Below are positions 25,603-33,051 of a stretch of 43,138 bases of DNA, one piece after another. Location of the stretch: positions 1-43,138 of the forward strand of contig CAYHWE010000004.1 of the NCBI GenBank assembly GCA_964360445.1, in the 5' to 3' direction. Both the position numbers and the translations under genes were made by a program. The notes beneath the pieces were generated by a model that had not been told where the DNA came from, made no database searches, and saw only the letters and a program-made list of their open reading frames with translations. The stretch is from CAYHWE01 sp964360445. Its GTDB lineage: Bacteria > Patescibacteriota > Patescibacteriia > Patescibacteriales > JAKAJF01. Positions within the stretch are counted from its first letter, which is position 1; every line of letters starts with the position of its first letter.

Positions 25603-26541
25603 TTACAGTCCGTATTTTGCTATATTCGCATCCGCAAAGCTTTGGATCCGTTCGATTTCTTTCTTGCCGGCGCTATTTTTGAATAAATGAGAGAATCTTC
25701 CTTGCAGTTTCAGATACTCTTCGACTTTGATCTGCGGTTTCGGCACTTTCATGGCATTCGATAATTTTCCGTTTACATATTCGACGACAGGGTAGAGGCC
25801 TGTTTGCGCCGCTAGTTTGCCGATCTTGATCGTGTCGCTAGGATCAGTTTTCCAGCCAGGGACGCAAGGAGAGGCGATCTGGATATAGCCCGGACCCGGA
25901 ATCGTAAGCGCTTTCTGCACTTTTTGCATGATATCAGCCGGAAATCCGGCTGTTGTCTGGGCGACATAGTCCAATCCATGCGCCAGGGCGATTGCAAGCA
26001 TATCCTTTTTTTTCTGATGCGAGCCGATGCCATCTATATGTGAAGCGTCATTTTTGTTTATGGATATGCCGGCCGGAGTAGTGGTCGTATTTGCTCCCCA
26101 TGGCGTCGCGCCGGAAGCCTGGACGCCGGTATTGCTGTAAACCTCGGTGTCATAGCAGATATACAAGACATCATCTCCGCGCGCCCACATCCCCGATATC
26201 TGCCCGATGCCGATATCAAATGTTCCTCCATCACCGCCTTGAGCGATGACTTTTATTTTTCTTGGTTGTTTGGAGTGTTTATTCTGGTAGTCTAAGGCTG
26301 CTCTGATCCCGGAGGCAACGCTTGCCGCGTTTTCAAACAGAGAATGGATCCAGGGCATCCCCCATGAGCTTTCGGGATACGGGGTGGTAGTCACTTCCAG
26401 GCAGCCGGTGGCGTTCGTAATTATGATATCCGGCCCCAGGGCTTCGGTTACCGTTCTTGCCGCCAGCAATTCTCCGCAACCGGCGCAAGCGCGATGGCCG
26501 GGAGAGATTGGACGTTTTGATTTAGGTTTTAAAGTGTCCAT
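25603..26541 (-). CDS. porB: Pyruvate:ferredoxin oxidoreductase, beta subunit
   Basis: TPP-binding beta subunit, which with alpha, gamma and delta converts pyruvate to acetyl-CoA with ferredoxin reduction. 312 residues. Cluster cysteines appear as RACAGCG (C19, C22) and TGC (C47), with a further SPC near 217. TPP site: GGDGGTFDIGIGQI (GDG at 103-105) with N137 in CYDTEVYSNTG. It has no Shine-Dalgarno site; a family D AT-rich repeat fills the 47 nt upstream. It is separated from porA by four unrelated genes on the same strand, an unusual arrangement. The alternative is a 2-oxoacid oxidoreductase of different substrate. Confidence 0.93.
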   Translation of the reverse strand: MDTLKPKSKRPISPGHRACAGCGELLAARTVTEALGPDIIITNATGCLEVTTTPYPESSWGMPWIHSLFENAASVASGIRAALDYQNKHSKQPRKIKVIAQGGDGGTFDIGIGQISGMWARGDDVLYICYDTEVYSNTGVQASGATPWGANTTTTPAGISINKNDASHIDGIGSHQKKKDMLAIALAHGLDYVAQTTAGFPADIMQKVQKALTIPGPGYIQIASPCVPGWKTDPSDTIKIGKLAAQTGLYPVVEYVNGKLSNAMKVPKPQIKVEEYLKLQGRFSHLFKNSAGKKEIERIQSFADANIAKYGL

Positions 26542-26567
26542 GTTATTAAAATTATTTGAAAATTTAA

Positions 26568-26580
26568 AATTGATAATTGA
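26568..26580 (-). repeat. Family D AT-rich repeat, inverted copy
   Basis: The reverse complement is TCAATTATCAATT. It lies in the gap between the DUF2283 gene and porB. Confidence 0.8.
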
Positions 26581-26588
26581 AAATTAAT

Positions 26589-26807
26589 TTATACTTCTTC
26601 ACTTAATTCTTTAATCTTTTTAATATCTTTCAAATCATTTAATTTTTCCAATTTGCCGATGAATTTGCTTGCATCTAAAATTTCAATCAGGATCGGCTTG
26701 CCAGAGGGAGAGGCGTGGATCAAGAAATTGCCAAATTCAAGGACATTATTTATTTGTCCTGATGCTAATTCTATGGTTATTATGTTTGCTTCTATGTCGT
26801 AATGCAT
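26589..26807 (-). CDS. DUF2283-like small protein, possible antitoxin
   Basis: 72 residues. The N-terminal MHYDIEANIITIEL and the GKPILIEILDASKFIG segment match the DUF2283 pattern (YDxEAD...IEILDAS), from memory. It begins directly after the stop of the DUF4258-like gene, so the two are translationally linked. Pairs of this sort resemble toxin-antitoxin modules, with DUF2283 as the likely antitoxin; no function is proven. The C-terminal half is charged and may be a flexible binding tail. Confidence 0.7.
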   Translation of the reverse strand: MHYDIEANIITIELASGQINNVLEFGNFLIHASPSGKPILIEILDASKFIGKLEKLNDLKDIKKIKELSEEV

Positions 26808-27023
26808 TTATTTTTTCGGATAAAAAGTTAGTATTTTTATGATTTCATCCTCTAGTTTATAAACAGCTTTGATTCCATCTTTTTGGGCAAAGTAAAACAT
26901 TCCTTTTTTGTTTATTTTTTCCGGAGCATTTATTGCATCCTCGATCTGTTCACGCGTGAAAAAGACTTTATGGCGGTTGAGTATATCAAATTTTTTTTCA
27001 GCGTAGGAAGTGAAGTGGGTCAT
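26808..27023 (-). CDS. DUF4258-like small protein, possible toxin
   Basis: 71 residues: MTHFTSYAEKKFDILNR then VFFTREQIEDAINAPEK, a strand-rich central part, and KILTFYPKK at the end. This matches DUF4258 (HxxxR, then T.EQIEDAI.NPE, then a hydrophobic strand), from memory. Its stop is immediately followed by the DUF2283 start. It lies 5 nt downstream of the VirB2/M15-like gene. A toxin role is inferred from the pairing only. Confidence 0.68.
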   Translation of the reverse strand: MTHFTSYAEKKFDILNRHKVFFTREQIEDAINAPEKINKKGMFYFAQKDGIKAVYKLEDEIIKILTFYPKK

Positions 27024-27028
27024 ATTGA

Positions 27029-27958
27029 TTAATCTTTACCTGCTCCGTCTTTAGAGCATTCGGATGTGCTTATATGTAAGTGGTTGCTTTCGGATCCAAT
27101 ATATTTTGCCCCGCACGTAGCGGCAGACTTAGACAAGGCTTGATTTGTTTCCGATGTTTTTACATCTTCTCCTCCGTCGCCAAAATCAACGGCATATGAT
27201 TTTGAGCCCGACCCGCCTCCATAATGGCATGATTGACAAGTGTGCGCGCAGGCTGATTGTTTGGTGCCGGCCTCGCAAGTATCGCATTTATTAAATCCTG
27301 CGCTCGCCATATTTAAACTATCGCTGATTGAGGATATTCTTCCGCATCCGGAGCAATTATAAGTATTATCTAATTCTTTTCTCATACAAGCGAGCAGGTT
27401 TTTTAATGAGTCAGAAGCGTCATCCCATTGTTTCTCAATTCCGGCATCAAACTCCCAGTCTTCTAATTTTGTTGTTTCTTCCTCCGCTGGCTTAACCCAA
27501 GCTACTTTCAGGGGCGCGAATTTTGTCAGTTCTGGATTGATCTGATAAAGAATCAGATATGATGATAGCGCGATTATCAATCCGGTCAAGCTGGCGCCGA
27601 TCCATGATTTTGCCTCCCCGATTCGGGACTGATTTCCGCCGGCTGTCAGCCAGATAAACCCGCCGATCATCATGACTATCGTTGCCAGTATGCCGACTAT
27701 GCTGATTGCGTATTTGTAGATGCCGACGATATACTCGCCGAGCCATGAAATGCATAACTTATTTTCGTCATCCGAACATTGTTTCGCGTCCGTGAATCTA
27801 TCCATCCCGGGAATTGTTATTTGCATGCTGTCGAATGGGTTTTTAATATAGAGATCATCAGCTTTAGCAGGAGTAGGGGAAAATAAAAATAGTAGGTTAA
27901 AAATATTAAAAAATATGATTATTGCTATAATTATTTTATTTATCATGGTTATTTGCAT
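27029..27958 (-). CDS. VirB2-like pilin protein with M15-type peptidase-like C-terminus
   Basis: 309 residues. Signal peptide at about 1-33; a short ITIPG motif at 47-51; two membrane segments at about 82-106 and 119-139 (KYAISIVGILATIVMMIGG, IGASLTGLIIALSSY). This core, with AGGNQSRIGEA between the helices, resembles TrbC/VirB2-like pilins common in CPR. The C-terminal half is cysteine-rich. It also has CHYGG (H245), SYAVDFG (D258) and NHLHIS (H293, H295), a pattern like the zinc site of M15 D-Ala-D-Ala peptidases but with a longer H-to-D gap. ATG 27946 is an alternative start. It overlaps the upstream homologue by 10 nt. Confidence 0.82.
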   Translation of the reverse strand: MQITMINKIIIAIIIFFNIFNLLFLFSPTPAKADDLYIKNPFDSMQITIPGMDRFTDAKQCSDDENKLCISWLGEYIVGIYKYAISIVGILATIVMMIGGFIWLTAGGNQSRIGEAKSWIGASLTGLIIALSSYLILYQINPELTKFAPLKVAWVKPAEEETTKLEDWEFDAGIEKQWDDASDSLKNLLACMRKELDNTYNCSGCGRISSISDSLNMASAGFNKCDTCEAGTKQSACAHTCQSCHYGGGSGSKSYAVDFGDGGEDVKTSETNQALSKSAATCGAKYIGSESNHLHISTSECSKDGAGKD

Positions 27959-28881
27959 TCTCTATAAGAAATATTCTTAAAACATTCTTTTCCGCTTTCA
28001 AATTTTTCACCAACATAACCGCTTGGCGTTGTTTTGCCTTTACACTCAGATTCGGTTATATTGTCACAGCTGAAATATTTTGAATAATTGCTATTACTTA
28101 AGCAGCACCCTTTAATTGTTGATGAGGAGGAAGTGCACTTGTAATAACCATTCGATTGTTTGGAGTTAGAACATGATGTGTAATTACCGCAAAATTGATT
28201 ATCTGAGCCTGAGCATGTCGTAGATGTTTTATTGCTGCAGCCAGTAAATTCGGTTTTATTGCTATCATAAGTAAGGCAAGCCCCTGTTGTTTTTTCGCAT
28301 TTCTTAGTTGAACTGTTATACGTATAATCTGTGCCAGAATGCCAAGCGCCGCTTGCAGTGCAGGTATTTTTATAAACCGATCCGCCCAGATTATCACAAC
28401 ACCCTAATTCGTAAATTGTTTTTATATCCAATTTCTTAAATGTAACCAATGCTGGATTTATTGTGGCTAATATCATATAAGATCCCAAGGCTAACACCAA
28501 GCCTGTCAGCGAGGCCTTGATCCATTCCTGGGCTTCTGATATTTTCGATTGGTTACCCCCGGCAATCAGCCACATAAACCCGCCGATCATCATAACGATT
28601 GTCGCTAAAATACCGACAACGCCGATCGCGTACTTGTAGATAGATTTTATCAATACGCCGATTGAATTGCCGTTTATAGAGTAACCGTCTGTTTCGCTTC
28701 CTGACATCCCAGCGTTTTTAGCTTCAGTGTCAAATCCAGGAATTGTAATTTGCGGTTTAAAATTAATATCGGCTGCATGGATAATTTCCGGCAATGCGAA
28801 CAAAACAGCCAATCCGATCAGCTGGAAAACAAAAATCAGCGTGAAAATTATTTTTATGATTCTAGGGATTTTTTTCATCAT
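27949..28881 (-). CDS. VirB2-like pilin protein with Cys-rich tail
   Basis: 310 residues, paralogous to the next gene (27029-27958). Signal peptide at about 1-36, QITIPGFD at 44-51, then helices at about 83-106 and 120-139 with AGGNQSKISEAQEW between. The C-terminal 150 residues are Thr/Ser/Asn-rich with about 18 cysteines, suggesting a disulfide-stabilised extracellular domain. It starts 3 nt after the porA stop, so it is transcribed with porA. The dsbA-like gene upstream could form its disulfides. A type IV secretion-like role is inferred; no ATPase gene is visible here. Confidence 0.82.
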   Translation of the reverse strand: MMKKIPRIIKIIFTLIFVFQLIGLAVLFALPEIIHAADINFKPQITIPGFDTEAKNAGMSGSETDGYSINGNSIGVLIKSIYKYAIGVVGILATIVMMIGGFMWLIAGGNQSKISEAQEWIKASLTGLVLALGSYMILATINPALVTFKKLDIKTIYELGCCDNLGGSVYKNTCTASGAWHSGTDYTYNSSTKKCEKTTGACLTYDSNKTEFTGCSNKTSTTCSGSDNQFCGNYTSCSNSKQSNGYYKCTSSSSTIKGCCLSNSNYSKYFSCDNITESECKGKTTPSGYVGEKFESGKECFKNISYRECK

Positions 28882-28884
28882 ATT

Positions 28885-30063
28885 TTATATTTTGCCGATA
28901 AACTTCACACCGTCATCTTTCTTTTGGACATCGTTAATTATCTTTTTAATCATTTCCTTCGTAATATCGCGTCCGCCTAATCCGACGATGAAGCTTTGGA
29001 TTTTTGCCTTTACTTTTCCTTGCGCCGCCGCTTTCAAATCTATCGCTAACGGCCCCATGCTGCCTAAAGATATGGCTTTTTCAATCACCGCGACACATTT
29101 CGCTTTCTGCAGGATGGCATTTATCTCATCGCCTGGAAACGGCCTGAAAGTCTTTATTTTTAATATTCCGATATCATTGAAAATCTTTTTTGAATGCAGT
29201 TCGTCAACCGCTTCTTTAATTGTGCCGATTACCGATCCCATGGCAACGAGGACTACCTTGGGGAAGCGTGAGCCGTAATATTCAAGCAGGCCGTTATCGA
29301 TAACAACGCTTTTCTCTTTTTCTTTTGAATCGAATATTTTTTGGAATTCCGCGTATTCTTTCTTTATCACATCAAGACTGGAAATCAAGTCATCCTGCAG
29401 ATCTTCCCGAATTTCCATGTAGGTAGCCGGACCTGCAAAAGCGCCTATAGTTATCGGGTTTTTCGGGTCCAGATAAGACCCCTTTTTCGGTTTGTATGGC
29501 TTTAGGAATCTGCTGATCTGTTTTTCGGAAAAGATCGTTACCGGTTCGTAAGTATGGGTCAAGACAAAGCCGTCAACATTGACCATAGCCGGCAAATTCA
29601 GTTGTTCGGCTATTTTGTAAGCCAAGATATGCTGGTCAACGGCTTCTTGGTTGTTTTCAGCAAATAGCATTACCCAGCCAGCGTGCGCAACAGCGTGCAC
29701 ATCCTGCTGGTCATTCCAGATATTGATCGGCGCGGAAACGGCGCGGTTAGCGCAAGTCATTACGACCGGCAACCTCATGCCGGCGATATTGTAAACGACC
29801 TCGGACATCAGAAGCAGACCTTGGGAGGAGGTGGCGGTATAAACACGGACACCGGTAGCGCTGGCGCCGACTGTAATCGAGGCGGCGGCAAATTCGCTTT
29901 CCGCTCGGACGAATTCATAATCCGCTTCGCCGTCGGCTTTGAATTTAGCCAAGTCTTCTACGATATGGGTTTGCGGAGTGATGGGATAGGCGGAAATGAC
30001 GCCTGGTTTGATGTTTTTGATGGTAAGCGCGATCGCGCGCGATCCCTCGAGAATTTGTTTCAT
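28885..30063 (-). CDS. porA: Pyruvate:ferredoxin oxidoreductase, alpha subunit
   Basis: Catalytic pyrimidine-domain subunit, 392 residues. AYPITPQTHIVED near residue 25 and the ATGVRVYTATSSQGLL segment are typical of the POR alpha family, as is the conserved RAESEFAAA. The N-terminus MKQILEGSRAIA fits this family. No Shine-Dalgarno site. It follows porD after 12 nt and is followed by the VirB2-like genes, not porB. Other 2-oxoacid oxidoreductases share this fold, but the porG-porD-porA-porB set favours pyruvate. Confidence 0.94.
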   Translation of the reverse strand: MKQILEGSRAIALTIKNIKPGVISAYPITPQTHIVEDLAKFKADGEADYEFVRAESEFAAASITVGASATGVRVYTATSSQGLLLMSEVVYNIAGMRLPVVMTCANRAVSAPINIWNDQQDVHAVAHAGWVMLFAENNQEAVDQHILAYKIAEQLNLPAMVNVDGFVLTHTYEPVTIFSEKQISRFLKPYKPKKGSYLDPKNPITIGAFAGPATYMEIREDLQDDLISSLDVIKKEYAEFQKIFDSKEKEKSVVIDNGLLEYYGSRFPKVVLVAMGSVIGTIKEAVDELHSKKIFNDIGILKIKTFRPFPGDEINAILQKAKCVAVIEKAISLGSMGPLAIDLKAAAQGKVKAKIQSFIVGLGGRDITKEMIKKIINDVQKKDDGVKFIGKI

Positions 30064-30075
30064 AGTATATAAATT

Positions 30076-30351
30076 TTATTTGTCATTATCTAATTCCATT
30101 GCAATTGCTTTTACCGGGCATTCAGCGGCGCAGATTCCGCAACCTTTGCAGTAGTCTGCATCGAAATCATAATATTCTTTTCCGCTTGAATTCTTCTTGC
30201 AGGTATTATAGACGGTCCCCTCCGGGCAGACCCGATAGCAGATGCCGCAGGAAATGCATTTTTCATGGATGTAATCAGGTTTTTGGGTGCGCCAGCCGTG
30301 GGTTTTGGTATTTAGGGTTGAATTTGGCTTGGCGTTTATGTTAATTTTCAT
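30076..30351 (-). CDS. porD: Pyruvate:ferredoxin oxidoreductase, delta (ferredoxin) subunit
   Basis: 91 residues with two 4Fe-4S sites, CISCGICYRVCP and CKGCGICAAECP, carrying electrons from POR to ferredoxin. The N-terminal part lacks a signal peptide. A family A repeat lies between it and porG. No Shine-Dalgarno site is seen. Confidence 0.94.
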   Translation of the reverse strand: MKININAKPNSTLNTKTHGWRTQKPDYIHEKCISCGICYRVCPEGTVYNTCKKNSSGKEYYDFDADYCKGCGICAAECPVKAIAMELDNDK

Positions 30352-30416
30352 GTTGTTTAATCTAAAATTTAAAAGTCAAAATGCAAGATGACAATTTAAA
30401 ATGTTAAAATTATTTT

Positions 30417-30497
30417 TGTCATCTCGAACGGATGTGAGAGATCTCATCCAAAGCGCTTACCGAGATTTCTCACTCACTCCGTTCATTCGAAATGACA
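30417..30497 (-). repeat. Family A repeat, copy 3, within the por operon
   Basis: Inverted relative to copies 1 and 2. It starts TGTCATCTCGAAC and ends TTCGAAATGACA. It fills the porG-porD gap and is flanked by AT-rich sequence on both sides (30361-30416 and 30498-30545) with TTTGCATTTTACATTTTG-like units. Confidence 0.92.
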
Positions 30498-30545
30498 GTA
30501 TGTTTTCAATTTTGCATTGTAATTTTTCATTTTGATATTTGCATT

Positions 30546-31082
30546 TTACATTTTGTATGCTTCTTCAATCGCCTTGATGTTTTTCTCAATAACCGCCTCG
30601 CCTTTTTCCTGGAATTTTTCTTTTATCGCTTCTTTTAATGATCCAATGTTAATCAGGTTTGTCGCTTTGGAAAACGCGCCCAGGATTGTCGTATTTATTA
30701 TGTTTTTACCGATAACATCCAAGGCGATTTTTGTCGCGTCAACAGTATAAATTTTTTTGAACGGCAGGTTAAGTTCTTTTTTTGATTTGCTTGTGTTTAT
30801 GATAGCGATTGTTTCCTTCGAACAACCTCGTTCCAGCGCCGGCGAGCCTAAAAGAGTGGGGTCCTGGACGATCAGGATGTCGGGATTATTAACTTGTTCG
30901 CGGGTTCTGATCGGCTTATCGTCAATCCTGGCGAAGGATTCAACCGGCGCGCCTGTTCTTTCAACGCCAAAAGACGGAAAAGCCTGCGCTATTTTTCCGT
31001 TCTTGAACGCCGCAATCGCTATAAGTTCCGCAGCAGTCACAACGCCCTGTCCGCCGCGGCCATGAATTCTTATTTGAATCAT
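30546..31082 (-). CDS. porG: Pyruvate:ferredoxin oxidoreductase, gamma subunit
   Basis: 178 residues. The N-terminus IRIHGRGGQGVVTAAELIA is the gamma signature, followed by FPSFGVERTGAPV and INTTILGAF. Usual length for the subunit. Its start is 1 nt after the dsbA-like stop, so the two are one transcript. The first por gene in the unit. Confidence 0.94.
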   Translation of the reverse strand: MIQIRIHGRGGQGVVTAAELIAIAAFKNGKIAQAFPSFGVERTGAPVESFARIDDKPIRTREQVNNPDILIVQDPTLLGSPALERGCSKETIAIINTSKSKKELNLPFKKIYTVDATKIALDVIGKNIINTTILGAFSKATNLINIGSLKEAIKEKFQEKGEAVIEKNIKAIEEAYKM

Positions 31083-31083
31083 A

Positions 31084-31752
31084 TTATTTTAAAAATTCAG
31101 TTATGATTTTTTCCCAAATTTCCCGAGATACATCTCCTTCGATCTTGTATCCGTTGATAAACCAAGTCGGCGTGCCCTTTATTCCAAGATCGGTTGCGTC
31201 CGCGTAATCTTTCTGGATCTGGGGGAGATATTTCTTATTTTCAAAACAATTTTTGAATTTGATCGGATCAGCCCCCGCCTCTTCGGCTAAATTTTCCAAT
31301 TCATTTTTTTCTGAAACTCCCTGGTTTTGGAATAATCTGTCATGCATCGGCCAGAACAATCTTTGTTCTCCGGCGCAACGGGCCGCCATGGCCAAATCTA
31401 TCGAATACTCCTGTTTTACCGTGAAATCGCGGTATATCAGTCTTACATCTTTATTATATTTAAGGACGATATCTCTTATGACCGGGTATGAATTTTTACA
31501 GAAAGGGCAGGCGAAATCCGAGAATTCAACTATGGTAATTTTCGGATCAGCCGCTCCGAAATAATAGCTATTTTCATTTTCAGCGTCATATCTTTTTTCC
31601 GAAACCGCCGGCCTTTTTTCTGTTGTTATTTTTTTTGCCAGGGAAAATACATATAAAGATGCGGCAAGCAAAAGAGACAGAAAGACCGTTAAAATAACGA
31701 TAAGCGGGATGCCCCACCATTTTTTATACCAACTTATGTCGTTATTTGCCAT
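31084..31752 (-). CDS. DsbA-like membrane-anchored thiol oxidoreductase
   Basis: 222 residues. N-terminal transmembrane helix at about 13-38, then a thioredoxin fold with CPFC at 82-85 and the cis-proline segment GIKGTPTWFING near 190, hence an extracytoplasmic disulfide oxidase or isomerase. Cysteine-rich proteins (27029, 27949, 39165) are plausible substrates. It opens the minus-strand unit that continues with porG, at 1 nt spacing. The placement next to oxygen-sensitive POR is odd and probably fortuitous. Confidence 0.9.
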   Translation of the reverse strand: MANNDISWYKKWWGIPLIVILTVFLSLLLAASLYVFSLAKKITTEKRPAVSEKRYDAENENSYYFGAADPKITIVEFSDFACPFCKNSYPVIRDIVLKYNKDVRLIYRDFTVKQEYSIDLAMAARCAGEQRLFWPMHDRLFQNQGVSEKNELENLAEEAGADPIKFKNCFENKKYLPQIQKDYADATDLGIKGTPTWFINGYKIEGDVSREIWEKIITEFLK

Positions 31753-31864
31753 TGTTCTTTGGATTAAAAAATGTGATAATTATGGTAGAAAGATTCTTTA
31801 AAGCATTCTGGATATCCGGATTTATCCGTAGGTTCGGATTATGTTGTCATTATAACACCTTTTT

Positions 31865-32002
31865 ATGTTAAATAAAAATATAAATGATTTTGAGAAAGAG
31901 GCGGAAAGAAGATTGAAAAAGCGCGAAAAAAAGAAAAAGGGAAAAATGAAGGTAAGCGGAGGGCAAGTGAAGAAATTACAGAAGATAATTGGTAAGAAAT
32001 AA
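31865..32002 (+). CDS. Small basic protein, function unknown
   Basis: A 45-residue ORF, more than one third Lys/Arg: MLNKNINDFEKEAERRLKKR, then VSGGQVKKLQKIIGKK. It starts at ATG 31865, about 9 nt after a TATAAC box (31851-31856), a leaderless arrangement. No domain is recognised; nucleic-acid binding is plausible given its charge. It is divergent from the dsbA-like gene. Confidence 0.55.
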   Translation: MLNKNINDFEKEAERRLKKREKKKKGKMKVSGGQVKKLQKIIGKK

Positions 32003-32008
32003 AAATAA

Positions 32009-32024
32009 TGTCATTGCAATGACA
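32009..32024. repeat. Perfect 16-bp palindrome before exonuclease III
   Basis: TGTCATTGCAATGACA, perfectly palindromic, ends 7 nt before ATG 32032. Its arms match the termini of family A. It could be an operator or a minimal remnant of that repeat. Confidence 0.7.
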
Positions 32025-32031
32025 ATTGTAT

Positions 32032-32805
32032 ATGAAACTAATCTCTTGGAATGTAAACGGAATAAGGGCGGCGGTGCGCGGCGGTTTCGCTGGCTTTTTG
32101 GAAAGTGAAAAGCCGGATATTTTAGGTTTGCAGGAAATCAAGATTACGCATGCGGCGCGCGAGAAAGAAAAATTCGATTTCAAATATTATGAAGAATTTT
32201 GGAATCCGGCTGAGCGCCCGGGATATAGCGGAACAGCAATATTGGTGCATAGAGACGCAATACAGCATATGTCCGGCGGCATAATAAACGGAATCGGCGT
32301 TCCGGAGTTTGATAAGGAGGGCAGGGTACAGACGGCGGAATTTGAAAAATTTTATTTTGTGAACATTTATTTTCCTAATGCGAACCATGAGTTATCTCGT
32401 TTGGATTATAAATTGAGATTCAATGAAGCCCTGTTGAAATATGCTAAAAAGCTGGAAAAGAGAAAACCGGTTATAATGTGCGGTGATTTTAATGTGGCGC
32501 ATGCGGAAATTGATATTAAAAATGCCAAGGCCAATATTGGCAATGCGGGGTTTACCTACGAAGAGCGAGGCTGGATGGATAAATTTTTGAAAGCCGGTTT
32601 TGTTGATACATTTAGGAGTTTGAATAAGAATAAGATACAATATAGTTGGTGGAGTTATATGTTCCGCGCGCGTGAAAGGAATATCGGCTGGAGGATAGAT
32701 TATTTTTTGGTTTCAAAAAAAATAACAAAAAATATAAAAAATGCCTTTATTTTGGATCAAGTAAAAGGGTCTGACCATGCTCCGGTCGGGATAATCTTGA
32801 AATAA
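32032..32805 (+). CDS. xth: Exodeoxyribonuclease III / AP endonuclease
   Basis: Base-excision repair nuclease, 257 residues. EEP-family motifs: SWNVNGIRA, the metal-binding ILGLQEIK, GYSGTAILV, the IYFPNA stretch, CGDFNVAH, and RIDYFLVS, ending GSDHAPV. ATG 32032 fits the family N-terminus; a TTG at 32026 would add two residues. No Shine-Dalgarno site. A small gene with its own strong ribosome site follows after 10 nt. Confidence 0.95.
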   Translation: MKLISWNVNGIRAAVRGGFAGFLESEKPDILGLQEIKITHAAREKEKFDFKYYEEFWNPAERPGYSGTAILVHRDAIQHMSGGIINGIGVPEFDKEGRVQTAEFEKFYFVNIYFPNANHELSRLDYKLRFNEALLKYAKKLEKRKPVIMCGDFNVAHAEIDIKNAKANIGNAGFTYEERGWMDKFLKAGFVDTFRSLNKNKIQYSWWSYMFRARERNIGWRIDYFLVSKKITKNIKNAFILDQVKGSDHAPVGIILK

Positions 32806-32815
32806 GGAGGGGTGA

Positions 32816-32980
32816 ATGCAAAAAGAGTGCGGATGCGGACTTTGCAGGACAGCGCAAATTATTTATGATAGGCGCAGAATTAAAGAGTTTAAATGCCAAT
32901 CTTGCGGAAAAGAATGGGAGAAAATAAAGGATAAATGGGCCTCAAAAGCCCAAGAAGAAACAAAAATGGCTCAAAAATAA
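32816..32980 (+). CDS. Small zinc-ribbon-like protein
   Basis: 54 residues with CGCGLC near the N-terminus and CQSC in the middle, which could bind one zinc ion. GGAGG at 32806-32810 with 5-nt spacing supports ATG 32816. The family is not recognised. A terminator overlaps its 3' end. It probably shares the xth transcript. Confidence 0.7.
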   Translation: MQKECGCGLCRTAQIIYDRRRIKEFKCQSCGKEWEKIKDKWASKAQEETKMAQK

Positions 32981-33004
32981 CATTATTTGAGCCATTGATT
33001 TTTT
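32965..33004 (+). terminator. Terminator after the xth unit
   Basis: AATGGCTCAAA pairs with TTTGAGCCATT, followed by GATTTTTT. It overlaps the last codons of the zinc-ribbon gene. Confidence 0.85.
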
Positions 33005-33051
33005 AAGGAATTTTCGCTAAGATAGACTAAAATAAGCTATATATTATTTAA

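Noticed and set aside
31863..32183. A 106-codon minus-strand ORF across the small basic gene and xth
   Set aside because: It is antisense to two better-supported genes and its composition follows from them.
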